Below, piece by piece: positions 54,231 through 62,533 of a DNA stretch of 64,000 bases. The notes below the pieces were generated by a model. The model ran no database searches. It was not told the origin of the DNA and was given only the letters and a program-made list of their open reading frames with translations. Source of the stretch: Nocardia bovistercoris (lineage in GTDB: Bacteria; Actinomycetota; Actinomycetes; Mycobacteriales; Mycobacteriaceae); contig NZ_JADMLG010000002.1 of NCBI RefSeq assembly GCF_015674855.1, positions 496,001-560,000 on the forward strand, in the 5' to 3' direction. The position numbers and the translations under genes were made by a program. Numbering within the stretch: the stretch's first letter is position 1; each line of letters starts with the position of its first letter.

Positions 54231-55841
54231 ATGTCAGCACAGCACCGACGCGGCACAAGAGCCCGCGTCGTCCTCCTCGTCGGCGCGCTCACCCTCGGCG
54301 CGATCGGCGGTCTCACGCCGCAATTCGCCGAAGCGTCCAGTCACCGCGAAGCCCCGCTCATCGCCGCGGACCCCGCGGTCGACAACACCGACGTGTACGC
54401 GTTCGTGAGTCCGGACAAGCCCGACACGGTGACGATCGTCGCCAACTGGTTCGGACTCCAGGAGCCCGACGGCGGCCCGAACTTCTACCCGTGGGCCACC
54501 GACGCCAACTACGACATCAACATCGACAACGACGGCAACGGGAAACCCGACATCAGCTACCGGGTCACCTTCAGCAACGAAGACCGTCGCGCGGGCGGCA
54601 CCTTCCTCTACGACAACGGTCCGGTCACCTCGCTCGACGACGAGAATCTGCTGTTCCGGCAGAAATACACGGTGTCGGTGAGCCAGGGCGTGAACGACTG
54701 GCGCCCCATCGCGCACGGGCAGGCCGCGCCGTCCTACACCGGCGCCGCGTCCATGCCCGACTACGCCGCGCTGCGCCAACAAGCCACGACCGCGCTGCCC
54801 AACGGTGGATCGGCCTACGTCGGCGCGGCCGAGGACCCGTTCTTCCTCGACCTGCGCGTATTCGACCTGCTCTACGGCGGCAACCTGTCCGAGGTCGGCA
54901 CCGACACGCTCGCGGGCTACAACGTCAACACCGTCGTCCTGCAGATCCCGCAGCGTGACCTTGCCCTGCGCAACGACCCGGGCCGCAACCCGGTGATCGG
55001 CGTGTGGAGCGACACCGAACGCCGTTCGTTGCAGCTCACGCCGGGCGCAGCCACCCCGATGGGCGACTTCGTGCAGGTATCGCGACTGGGCAATCCGCTC
55101 GTGAACGAAGTGGTGGTGCCGGTCGCGCTCAAGGACGCGTTCAACGGGCTCGCGCCGAGCAAGGACGCCACCATCCCGGAAGTGGTGCGGCGCGTCACCG
55201 AACCCGAACTCCCGCAACTCATCCAGTCCATCTACAAGGTGCCCGCACCGGCCACCCCGCGCAACGACCTGGTGGAGATCTTCCTCACCGGAATCGCCGA
55301 GAAGGCGCCGACTCTGGACGGCAGCGCGCCACCCATCAAGGCGAACCTCAACTCGCAGATCCTCAACGCCGACGCCCAACCCACCGCCTTCCAACCGTCG
55401 GAGATGTTGCGCCTCAACATGTCCGTGCCGGTAACGGCGAAACCGAACCGCCTCGGCGTCCTCGCGGGCGACCTGCAAGGGTTCCCGAACGGCCGCCGCC
55501 TCGGTGACGACGTGGTCGATATCGCCCTCCAGGCGATGGTCGGCGCGGCCCAGACCGGCAAACTGGTCGACGCACTCGCGGCCGGTGACAAGGTCGACGC
55601 CAACGACGCCTCCTTCTCGACCGCCTTCCCCTACGTCGCGCTGCCCTCGCGGGGCGCCGGGGCGGCAGGAGCGTCGAACGCGCCGACGAACACCGCCATC
55701 GCCGCACCGCTCACCGACCACGACGACTCCCCCGCGGCGCTGCTGGTCGCGGTCGGTGTCGGAGTGGGCATGCTGGTGGCGCTGCTCGTCGGCGGCGGAT
55801 GGTTGCTGATCCGCCGCCGGTCGCAGTCGCGCGACGCCTGA
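54231..55841 (+). CDS. DUF4331 family secreted, membrane-tethered protein
   Basis: A 536-residue protein. It has a signal peptide (GTRARVVLLVGALTLGAIGG), then the family-defining SSHREAPLIAADPAVDNTDVY at the start of the mature part, and a C-terminal membrane helix (residues ~508-528) with a basic tail. The body is a beta-rich domain with a DxDxNGxxD-like segment (NIDNDGNGKPD) that may bind calcium. The role of DUF4331 proteins is unknown. The ATG at 54231 has AAGGA upstream. It is followed by a repeat array, a terminator, then a TPR gene, an arrangement often found in actinomycetes. Confidence 0.83.
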   Translation: MSAQHRRGTRARVVLLVGALTLGAIGGLTPQFAEASSHREAPLIAADPAVDNTDVYAFVSPDKPDTVTIVANWFGLQEPDGGPNFYPWATDANYDINIDNDGNGKPDISYRVTFSNEDRRAGGTFLYDNGPVTSLDDENLLFRQKYTVSVSQGVNDWRPIAHGQAAPSYTGAASMPDYAALRQQATTALPNGGSAYVGAAEDPFFLDLRVFDLLYGGNLSEVGTDTLAGYNVNTVVLQIPQRDLALRNDPGRNPVIGVWSDTERRSLQLTPGAATPMGDFVQVSRLGNPLVNEVVVPVALKDAFNGLAPSKDATIPEVVRRVTEPELPQLIQSIYKVPAPATPRNDLVEIFLTGIAEKAPTLDGSAPPIKANLNSQILNADAQPTAFQPSEMLRLNMSVPVTAKPNRLGVLAGDLQGFPNGRRLGDDVVDIALQAMVGAAQTGKLVDALAAGDKVDANDASFSTAFPYVALPSRGAGAAGASNAPTNTAIAAPLTDHDDSPAALLVAVGVGVGMLVALLVGGGWLLIRRRSQSRDA

Positions 55842-55892
55842 TCCGCACGCGGGCGGCAGGTTGTCGATCCCCGATCGCATCCCGACCTGCCG

Positions 55893-56030
55893 CCCGCACG
55901 GCGAATCCCCCGGAGCCCGCACGGCGAATCCCCCGGAGCCCGCACGGCGAATCCCCCGGAGCCCGCACGGCGAATCCCCCGGAGCCCGCACGGCGAATCC
56001 CCCGGAGCCCGCACGGCGAATCCCCCGGAG
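55893..56030 (+). repeat. Six perfect 23-nt tandem repeats
   Basis: Six identical copies of the unit CCCGCACGGCGAATCCCCCG plus GAG run head to tail from 55893. Every unit junction contains CCCCGGAGCCCGC, which is the left arm of the terminator hairpin that ends the array. The array lies 51 nt after the DUF4331 stop codon. Confidence 0.93.
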
Positions 56031-56058
56031 CCCGCGGCGGTCCGCGCGGGCTCCGGGG
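56023..56058 (+). terminator. Terminator hairpin fed by the 23-nt repeats
   Basis: A perfect 14-bp stem, CCCCGGAGCCCGCG at 56023-56036 with 56045-56058 around an 8-nt loop. Its right arm is also complementary, over 13 bp, to each of the upstream repeat junctions. Confidence 0.8.
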
Positions 56059-56309
56059 TCGGATAACTACCAGGTGAGCGCGTCGACCTTCCGAATCCGG
56101 ATCGCCGTCAGCCTTATACGGCAGTGCTCCGAGCACCGGTCTCACAGTCGCGGGCCATCACCGCACCTTCGGTGAGCACCTACAGCCGGTCTCCCGTATC
56201 GAATGGCGAGCGCGAAGCGTCCACGCGTCCAGCGACCCGGGGCCGTCACCACGCCTCGATCCGATTCACCCGGACTACCACACATTTCGCACTATATCGA
56301 GGACTTCCG

Positions 56310-57626
56310 ATGTCCCCCAATCGTTTCCGCATACTCCGCACAAAACCAGCGCTCGTCGCGACCCTCGCATGCCTCATCGCCGCCGTCGTCACCGTGACCG
56401 TGGCACTGCCGGGGGATCCGCCCGCCACACCGCAGGCGAGCACGTCATCGGCTGAACCCCTCGCCGCCGAAATCGACCGCTCCAGAGCACGATTGGACCG
56501 CGTCCCGAACGACCCCGCCGGATGGGCCGCGCTCGGCGCCGCCTACGTCGAACTCGCCCGCATCACCGGCGATCCGGAGAACTACGGCCACGCACAGCGC
56601 GCGCTCGACCGATCACTCGAACTGCGTCCCGATGGCAATGCCGAGGCGCTGCTCGGACACGGCCTGCTGTCGAACGCGTTGCACGACTTCACCGCCGCGC
56701 GCCGCTATGCCGAACAGGCACTTGCGCTGCGCCCGAACAGCGCCGACGTCTACGGCGTACTGGTCGACGCCCGCACCCAACTCGGCGACATCGAAGGCGC
56801 GACCGCCGCCGTGCAACGCATGCTCGACCTGCGCCCTAGCGTCGCCTCCTTCACCCGCGCCGCCTACGACCTGGAACTGCACGGCCGCGTCGCCGACGCC
56901 CGCGCCGCACTGGACATGGCATTGGGGGCAGCGACCACCGCCGACCAGATCGCGTTCTGCCGATACCACCTCGGCGAACTCGCCTTCGACGCAGGGGATC
57001 TCGACGGAGCCGAAACTCACTACAGTGCAGGCCTTCTCGCGGCACCCCAACATGCGGCACTGCACCAAGGTATGGCGAAGGTAGTCGCGGCCCGAGGCGA
57101 TTTCGACGGCGCGAGCTCACGCTTCGCCGAGTTGACCCAACGCACACCACTGCCCGAGTACCTCATCGAATGGGGTGAACTACTCGAGGCCGCGGGCCGC
57201 CCCGAGGAGGCCGCCGCGAAGTACCGTGAGGTGTCGGCCCGTTTCGCCGAACTCGAAGCTCGAGGCGCCATAGAGTCCGTGGACGCCGCCCGACTCGCCG
57301 CCGAACACGGCGACCCCGCCGAGGCTGTCCGTCTGGCCCGCCTGGAATTCGACCGCAGGCAAAGCGTATTCACCGCCGACGCACTGGCCTGGTCCCTGCA
57401 CAAGGCAGGTCGCGACACCGAAGCGATCGTATTCGCCGACCGCGCCGCCACCCTCGGCTGGCGCAACGCCACCCACGCCTACCATCGCGGCATGATCCTC
57501 ACCGCCCTCGGTCGCCCCGACCAGGCCGCGGCGGCCCTGTCCGATGCCCTGACGATCAACCCTCATTTCTCCCCCCTGCACGCCCCCCGAGCCCGCCGCA
57601 CCCTGGACACACTCACCACCCGATAG
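56310..57626 (+). CDS. Membrane-anchored tetratricopeptide-repeat protein
   Basis: A 438-residue protein with an N-terminal membrane anchor or signal peptide (residues ~12-33) followed by about nine TPR units, for example DPAGWAALGAAYVELARI, DFTAARRYAEQALALRPNSA and RPDQAAAALSDALTINPHFS. TPR solenoids serve as protein-binding scaffolds. It follows the DUF4331 gene and probably acts on the same pathway, though a repeat array and terminator lie between. The start ATG at 56310 has a GAGGAC element 7 nt upstream. Confidence 0.85.
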   Translation: MSPNRFRILRTKPALVATLACLIAAVVTVTVALPGDPPATPQASTSSAEPLAAEIDRSRARLDRVPNDPAGWAALGAAYVELARITGDPENYGHAQRALDRSLELRPDGNAEALLGHGLLSNALHDFTAARRYAEQALALRPNSADVYGVLVDARTQLGDIEGATAAVQRMLDLRPSVASFTRAAYDLELHGRVADARAALDMALGAATTADQIAFCRYHLGELAFDAGDLDGAETHYSAGLLAAPQHAALHQGMAKVVAARGDFDGASSRFAELTQRTPLPEYLIEWGELLEAAGRPEEAAAKYREVSARFAELEARGAIESVDAARLAAEHGDPAEAVRLARLEFDRRQSVFTADALAWSLHKAGRDTEAIVFADRAATLGWRNATHAYHRGMILTALGRPDQAAAALSDALTINPHFSPLHAPRARRTLDTLTTR

Positions 57627-57847
57627 CCACCACCGCAAAGCACAACCCCGACACTCACCACCCAGCAGATCACCACCCAACGCGACCATCACGACCACAA
57701 AGACATCCCCGACCGGCGCACTGCCTGCACAGCCCACCGCGAGCGTGATCACCACCAGCGCTTCCGGACAACCCGACACCGCCAGCGCAACGCCCGTGCG
57801 CACGACTACGACCACCTCAGCACAACTCACCACAGGCACGCCTCGAG

Positions 57848-57982
57848 CCGGCACGAATCCCGCCGGCACGAATCCCGCCGGCACGAATCCCGCCGGCACG
57901 AATCCCGCCGGCACGAATCCCGCCGGCACGAATCCCGCCGGCACGAATCCCGCCGGCACGAATCCCGCCGGCACGAATCCCG
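57848..57982 (+). repeat. Nine perfect 15-nt tandem repeats
   Basis: Nine identical copies of CCGGCACGAATCCCG run from 57848 to 57982 between the TPR gene and the HD-GYP gene. A 15-nt unit keeps frame, so long repetitive frames exist on both strands (for example NPAGT repeats), but they lack start context and are not called as genes. The last copy forms part of the following terminator's left arm. The 221 nt between the TPR stop and the array are AC-rich and hold nothing recognisable. Confidence 0.93.
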
Positions 57983-58017
57983 CTGATCGCCGACCACGGT
58001 GGCGATCAGCGGGATTC
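57975..58017 (+). terminator. Terminator hairpin fed by the 15-nt repeats
   Basis: A perfect 17-bp stem, GAATCCCGCTGATCGCC at 57975-57991 with 58001-58017 around a 9-nt loop. Its outer 9 bp (GCGGGATTC) can also pair with GAATCCCGC in the upstream repeats. Confidence 0.82.
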
Positions 58018-58048
58018 ACGTGACATCACACCCATATACGGTAGGAGG

Positions 58049-59647
58049 GTGACCGGCACCGCACCGCGTATCGACGCCGGCGACGAGCCTCGGAGATCGG
58101 CTCGGCCGGGTGGCGTCCCACCGGCCGCGATCCGAGTCACCGAGGTTCTCGCCGCCCTGTCGCTGACCACCGACCTGGCGACCGGGGCCCCCTTCGAGAA
58201 GGGCCTCTCGACCTGCCTCGTCGCGACCGCGCTAGCTCAAAGCGCCGGTCTCGACGAAGCCGACCGGCGCGTGGTGTTCAACGCCGCACTGCTCGGCGCG
58301 GTCGGATGCACGAGCCGCGCCTCGGAGAACGCGGCAGCCTTCGCCGACGACATCGCTTTCCAGCAGATCTACCACGTGATCGATCCGGGCGACCCGTCCG
58401 TGCTCGCGGCGCAGTTGCGTCAGTTCGGCGCGTGGACACCCGAGCACCGCGACACACTGCGCGACCGTTTCGCGAGCACCACCCCCCAACAGGCGTCGGC
58501 CGCGGTCCGTTCGGTCTGCGAGGTGAGCCGCGCGCTCGGCCCGCGCCTCGGCCTGCCCGACGCCGCCGTGCTCGCACTCACCGAGGTCAAGGAACGCTGG
58601 GACGGCCTCGGCGCCCCCGATCACCTTCGCGGCGAGGATATTTCACTGCCCGGTCGAATCGTGCACGTCGCCGAACAAGCCGTGCTGGCCGCCGCGGGCC
58701 TCGGACGCCGTGCGGCACTGACCGAATTGCGCCGCCGCGCAGGAGGTCACCTCGATCCCGCACTGGTCGACCTGTTCGCCGACTCCGACGTCTGGGATTC
58801 CCTCGACGTCCCCGACGTCCTCGCGGCGGCCATGGACGCCGAACCCGGCGTCCCCCTCTACGTGCGCCCCGCCGAACGACTCGACCTGTGTCACGCCCTC
58901 GCGACCGTCGTAGACCTGAAAGGCCGCTGGCTGCTGGGTCATTCAGGTCACACGGCCGACCTCGCGCACGGCGCGGCAACCCTCTCCGGCGCGGACCCCA
59001 CCGAAATCGACACCCTGCGCGCCGCCGCCCTCCTGCACGACATCGGCCGCGCCGCAGTGTCTTCAGCGATCTGGGACCGCCCGGGCCCCCTCAGCGCGGG
59101 CGACTGGGAACGTGTCCGCCTGCACACCTACTGGACCGACCGCGTCCTCCAACGCTGCCCCGGCCTGGCCGACCTCCGCGACATCGCCGCGGGCCACCAC
59201 GAACGCCTCGACGGCACCGGCTACCACCGCGGCGTCCGCGGCCACGACCTCTCCCGCCCCGCCCGAATCCTCGCCGCCGCAGACGTTTTCGCCGCACTCA
59301 CCGAATCCCGCCCGCACCGCCCCGCCTTCACCCCCGACGCTGCCGCCGCCACCCTCATGTCCGCCGCAACCACCGGCCACCTCGACACCACCGCCTGCGC
59401 CGCCGTCATCGAAGCCGCGGGCCTGCGCAAACCCCGCACCGAATACCCCTGCGGCCTCACCGAACGCGAAGTGGAAGTCCTCCGCCTGGCCGCCCGAGGC
59501 CTCTCCAACCGCCTGATAGCCGCCCAACTAACCCTCTCCGAACGCACCATAGGCCACCACCTCACCCACATCTACGACAAAACCGGCCGCCGCACCCGAG
59601 CCGGCGCCGCCGTCTTCGCCATGGAACACGGACTCATGTCCGAATGA
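58049..59647 (+). CDS. HD-GYP-like domain protein with LuxR-type HTH
   Basis: A 532-residue protein. A degenerate N-terminal HD-like half is followed by an HD-GYP-like domain with HD at 330-331 (LLHDIGR) and HHERLDGTGYH at 383-393, where the P of the GYP motif is His. The C-terminus (about 468-532) is a LuxR/NarL helix-turn-helix: LTEREVEVLRLAARGLSNRL. HD-GYP domains cleave cyclic-di-GMP, but the changed motif makes activity uncertain; binding of a nucleotide to control DNA binding is an alternative. The GTG at 58049 directly abuts AGGAGG with no spacing, so the message may be leaderless or the start unusual. Confidence 0.8.
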   Translation: MTGTAPRIDAGDEPRRSARPGGVPPAAIRVTEVLAALSLTTDLATGAPFEKGLSTCLVATALAQSAGLDEADRRVVFNAALLGAVGCTSRASENAAAFADDIAFQQIYHVIDPGDPSVLAAQLRQFGAWTPEHRDTLRDRFASTTPQQASAAVRSVCEVSRALGPRLGLPDAAVLALTEVKERWDGLGAPDHLRGEDISLPGRIVHVAEQAVLAAAGLGRRAALTELRRRAGGHLDPALVDLFADSDVWDSLDVPDVLAAAMDAEPGVPLYVRPAERLDLCHALATVVDLKGRWLLGHSGHTADLAHGAATLSGADPTEIDTLRAAALLHDIGRAAVSSAIWDRPGPLSAGDWERVRLHTYWTDRVLQRCPGLADLRDIAAGHHERLDGTGYHRGVRGHDLSRPARILAAADVFAALTESRPHRPAFTPDAAAATLMSAATTGHLDTTACAAVIEAAGLRKPRTEYPCGLTEREVEVLRLAARGLSNRLIAAQLTLSERTIGHHLTHIYDKTGRRTRAGAAVFAMEHGLMSE

Positions 59648-59736
59648 ACCAGCCTCATAACAGTCGCAGCAAACGCTGTGTTACACAACTTGTCCGATGT
59701 TCGAGGTGACCTTATCCCGGGTCGATAGAGCCATGA

Positions 59737-59755
59737 GGGGCGTCGACGCAGCCCC
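59737..59755 (-). terminator. Short hairpin downstream of the restriction-modification genes
   Basis: GGGGC at 59737-59741 and GCCCC at 59751-59755 flank a loop that contains the palindrome CGTCGACG. It lies 15 nt past the stop of the leftward 197-residue gene and could end that transcript. Confidence 0.4.
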
Positions 59756-59769
59756 AGTGCTGAGCACGG

Positions 59770-60363
59770 TCATTCCATCAACTGACGGCGGACGTAGGCG
59801 AGGTCGATGCCGCAGTGTTGGGCGATCCGTTCGTGCCGCGCCTTGAGTTTGTCGTCGACCGGTTGGGATCCGGTGACGAACACGACGATCAGCGGTCGAC
59901 TTCCGCCGGTGACCGCCTGATTAACGGAGGCCCACAGCAGGTCTCGAAACGTTCGAGGACGTCCCCAGCAGATGTACCGTCGCGTCGCACTCGATTCCAC
60001 CCGGCAATGCATCGGCTTCTCACCGAGACTGCCGGGCACCGTGGTCCAAGAGTCACCGAGAACCTCGCGGATGAACTCACTGGGTGGTGATAGTCGCCGA
60101 GTGGCATACCCCGCGAATGGACCGACATTCTCCAATGCGCGGGCGTATTCCTTCAGCGGGCCATCCTTGATCCACACGCGCATTCCTTCGGCGGTGTAGT
60201 AGTCGGCCAGCTCGCCACCGATCAGAGGATCTTCCACCCACTGCGTGTAGTACTTGGTCTTGTCGCGTGACGGCAATTCTTCCCAGTCGAGCATGCCGAC
60301 CTGACGATACAGTTCTCGAAGGACGGCGTCGCGAACCTCAGATGGAACGCTGATCTCGGGCAC
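59770..60363 (-). CDS. Unrecognised 197-aa protein at the end of the restriction-modification operon
   Basis: A 197-residue soluble protein, rich in aromatic residues (for example TKYYTQWVEDPLIGGELADY and CRVESSATRRYICWGRPR), with a C-terminal alpha/beta portion RPLIVVFVTGSQPVDDKL. No family, nuclease motif or membrane segment is recognised. It starts 23 nt after the vsr stop in the same direction and shares the island's less GC-rich composition, so it is probably part of the same system: a specificity, restriction or immunity component. The start is the codon at 60363, with GAGAGAGG before it. Confidence 0.6.
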   Translation of the reverse strand: MPEISVPSEVRDAVLRELYRQVGMLDWEELPSRDKTKYYTQWVEDPLIGGELADYYTAEGMRVWIKDGPLKEYARALENVGPFAGYATRRLSPPSEFIREVLGDSWTTVPGSLGEKPMHCRVESSATRRYICWGRPRTFRDLLWASVNQAVTGGSRPLIVVFVTGSQPVDDKLKARHERIAQHCGIDLAYVRRQLME

Positions 60364-60386
60364 GGCACCTCTCTCTCATCAGTCCG

Positions 60387-61127
60387 TCAGGAAGTAGATT
60401 TGTCGAGCGCATCGATCACGCGTCCGGCGGAGACTTCGGCATCTTCGTGCTCCCAGCAACGGATGACAGTCCATCCCGCTTCTGCCAGTGCACGATTGGT
60501 GTCTTCATCACGGATTCGATTGGAGGAGATCTTCGTTGCCCAGAATTCCGAGTTCTTTGTCGATGGGCGATAGTGCTCGGGGCAGCCGTGCCAATAGCAT
60601 CCGTCGACGAATACAGCCACACGAGCGCGCGGAAAGACGATGTCCGCGGTGCGCCGGAGCCCCGAGATCGGCTGCATGGAGACGCGATACCGAAGACCGT
60701 GTTCGAAAAGAAGCGCACGGAGTTGGAGCTCTGGGGTGGTGTCGCGGCTTCGATTCGCTCGCATCACCGCTTGCGCTGAAGGCGACGAGGCCCACGATTC
60801 CGCAGCAGGCACCTCATCTCGCACGCGCCCTGCCGCACGCGCCAGCTCCCACCCCTCGATCAAGTTCTCGAACCGAGACGACGAGTTACTTACTGTTCCT
60901 AAGGATCTGGAAACGGTACGTCCATCGGACCGCCATCTGAGATAGGCACGAACGCTGTGGCCCGCAGCGACCGGCTTCAACACGACGGACCCCTTCGCCG
61001 TGCGACCATTGTCGAGCGGTACAGCACGCCGATGAGCGCCACCGGCACTGCGATTCTGCTCGCTGTCCACCGCCGTTCTGGAACGACCAGGTCGCGGCTT
61101 CCAGGCCCGAGCGGGCAGCACTGTCAC
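60387..61127 (-). CDS. vsr: Vsr-like very-short-patch-repair endonuclease with N-terminal extension
   Basis: A 246-residue protein. Residues ~110-240 are a Vsr fold: ELQLRALLFEHGLRYRV, the catalytic Asp162 in RRTADIVFPRARVAV, and the zinc/His motif GCYWHGCPEHY (Cys177, His180, Cys182). E. coli Vsr nicks T:G mismatches arising from deamination of Dcm-methylated cytosine. The first ~105 residues are an extra domain with YLRWRSDGRTVSRSLG, perhaps a small DNA-binding module. The GTG start overlaps the stop of the methyltransferase gene by 4 nt (GTGA), so the pair is coupled. It could serve as repair enzyme or as the restriction nuclease itself. Confidence 0.85.
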   Translation of the reverse strand: MTVLPARAWKPRPGRSRTAVDSEQNRSAGGAHRRAVPLDNGRTAKGSVVLKPVAAGHSVRAYLRWRSDGRTVSRSLGTVSNSSSRFENLIEGWELARAAGRVRDEVPAAESWASSPSAQAVMRANRSRDTTPELQLRALLFEHGLRYRVSMQPISGLRRTADIVFPRARVAVFVDGCYWHGCPEHYRPSTKNSEFWATKISSNRIRDEDTNRALAEAGWTVIRCWEHEDAEVSAGRVIDALDKSTS

Positions 61128-62476
61128 GCGCGCTTCTCGACATCCTCCAGGACCTCGAAGACGGCCCTGGCGAAGACCTCCCCCAACAACGGCGGAACCG
61201 CGTTGCCCAACTGCCGCATCTTCTCACCACGCGGACCACTCAGGATCCAGTTGTCAGGGAAGGTCATCACGCGAGCCGCCTCGCGAACTGTCATGTACCG
61301 ATGGCGATAGCGTCGACGAGCACCTCTGGACCCGGGTGCCAGATCATCTGTCAGCAGGACTGATTCGCCTCCGGGAACCCCATGCACGCCGGCCTTCACC
61401 GTTTTCGCGGGGCGGTCGAGGACGTTGGGGGTGTGGCCGTTGTATATGCGCGCGTCCGGCCACCCGACGTGATCTGTCGGCATGTCCGAATATTGCACGC
61501 GGTCGAGCCGGTTCCAGCGAATCTTGGGCAGTCGTGGCAACGGCCCCTCGTGCGGGGAGATCGCGTCGCGAAGCGTACGCCACGGCAAAAGTTTCAGTTC
61601 ATCGAAATCGAGTGATGACTGCGCGGGAAGTTCCGCGATGACCCGCTCCTGAACGTGTTCCGGCACTCCTGGATGATTTTCCCAATACTGACCATTCGCT
61701 ATGGATTGATACAATGCGGCTTCCGAGTGAGTCTTCTTCACCTTTTCGAGAAGAATCGACTCATCAATCTTGAGGTCGCTGCGAAATGCCAGGATTATGA
61801 CACGATTTCTGATCTGCGGGACTCCGTAGTCGGCGGCGTTGACTTCGAATTTGTACACTTGATAACGCTCGGTTGCATCTCCCGAGGAAATCTTCTGCCG
61901 CCCTTGCAGGGTAGCATTGTGCTCCGTCCAGGGAACGGAATCTTCTCGCTCCACAAACGGGAACTCAAGTTCGCGGAGGATGTACTCGAAATACGGCCTG
62001 AACGATGGCCGAAGGAGGCCACGGACATTCTCGCAGATAACAGCTTTCGGCTGAATCTCCCGAATCGCGCGAAACATCTCCGGGAACATATTTCGCTTGT
62101 CCTCGTCACCTTTGGCTATACCGCCCAGGCTGAACGGCTGGCACGGAGGCCCGCCGGCCAGGAGATCAACCTTGTTGTGCAGGTAATGCATATCGAGAGC
62201 GGTGACGTCACCGCGAACCAGTAGACCATTGCCGCGCTCGGGTACCCGTTCATCCTCGCCTCTCGGCTCAGCACCGTTGGCTTCCAGTGTGTCGCACGCG
62301 TGTTTGACGAACTCGTTGAGGAGGAGGGGACGAAACCCCGCACGATGGACAGCCAAGGCCAGACCTCCTCCGCCGGCGAACAATTCGACCGAGGTCTTCG
62401 GTGTCGATGCTGGCGGGCTCGGCACAGGTGTGATCCTTACATGTCGGCGGTGGATGTTGATCATCCCGGGACACAC
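61124..62476 (-). CDS. DNA (cytosine-5) methyltransferase, Dcm-type
   Basis: A 450-residue C5-cytosine methyltransferase. The motifs occur in canonical order: I ELFAGGGGLALAVHRAG (31-47), IV GGPPCQPFS with catalytic Cys112, VI ENV (149-151), VIII QIRNRVIILAF, and X QLGNAVPPLLGEVFARAV. Residues ~230-370 should be the target-recognition domain; the site cannot be predicted. Starts at 62476 and 62464 are both ATG. The coding sequence is visibly less GC-rich than the chromosome (for example 61660-62100), a sign of transfer. It sits between a Z1-domain gene and vsr. Confidence 0.94.
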   Translation of the reverse strand: MCPGMINIHRRHVRITPVPSPPASTPKTSVELFAGGGGLALAVHRAGFRPLLLNEFVKHACDTLEANGAEPRGEDERVPERGNGLLVRGDVTALDMHYLHNKVDLLAGGPPCQPFSLGGIAKGDEDKRNMFPEMFRAIREIQPKAVICENVRGLLRPSFRPYFEYILRELEFPFVEREDSVPWTEHNATLQGRQKISSGDATERYQVYKFEVNAADYGVPQIRNRVIILAFRSDLKIDESILLEKVKKTHSEAALYQSIANGQYWENHPGVPEHVQERVIAELPAQSSLDFDELKLLPWRTLRDAISPHEGPLPRLPKIRWNRLDRVQYSDMPTDHVGWPDARIYNGHTPNVLDRPAKTVKAGVHGVPGGESVLLTDDLAPGSRGARRRYRHRYMTVREAARVMTFPDNWILSGPRGEKMRQLGNAVPPLLGEVFARAVFEVLEDVEKRA

Positions 62477-62533
62477 TCGGTTCGGTCAAGCGAACGCGGT
62501 GGGTCGATGGCGTGTATGTCGACCCGCGCCGTC

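Noticed and set aside
55893..56030. CRISPR array
   Set aside because: The 23-nt units are directly contiguous with no spacers, and no cas genes are present.
55861..56175. Plus-strand frame with repeats of SPGARTANPPEP
   Set aside because: It follows only from the 23-nt array; it has no start signal and runs through the terminator hairpin.
57180..58019. Long minus-strand frame with repeated VPAGF units, and a plus-strand frame with NPAGT repeats (57745-58023)
   Set aside because: Both come from the 15-nt tandem repeat, whose length keeps every frame open. The minus frame also overlaps the TPR gene in antisense. Neither has ribosome-binding context or a recognisable product.
59648..59769. tRNA or attachment site at the edge of the restriction-modification island
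   Set aside because: No cloverleaf, CCA end or direct-repeat att pair could be found within the window, and no integrase gene is seen.
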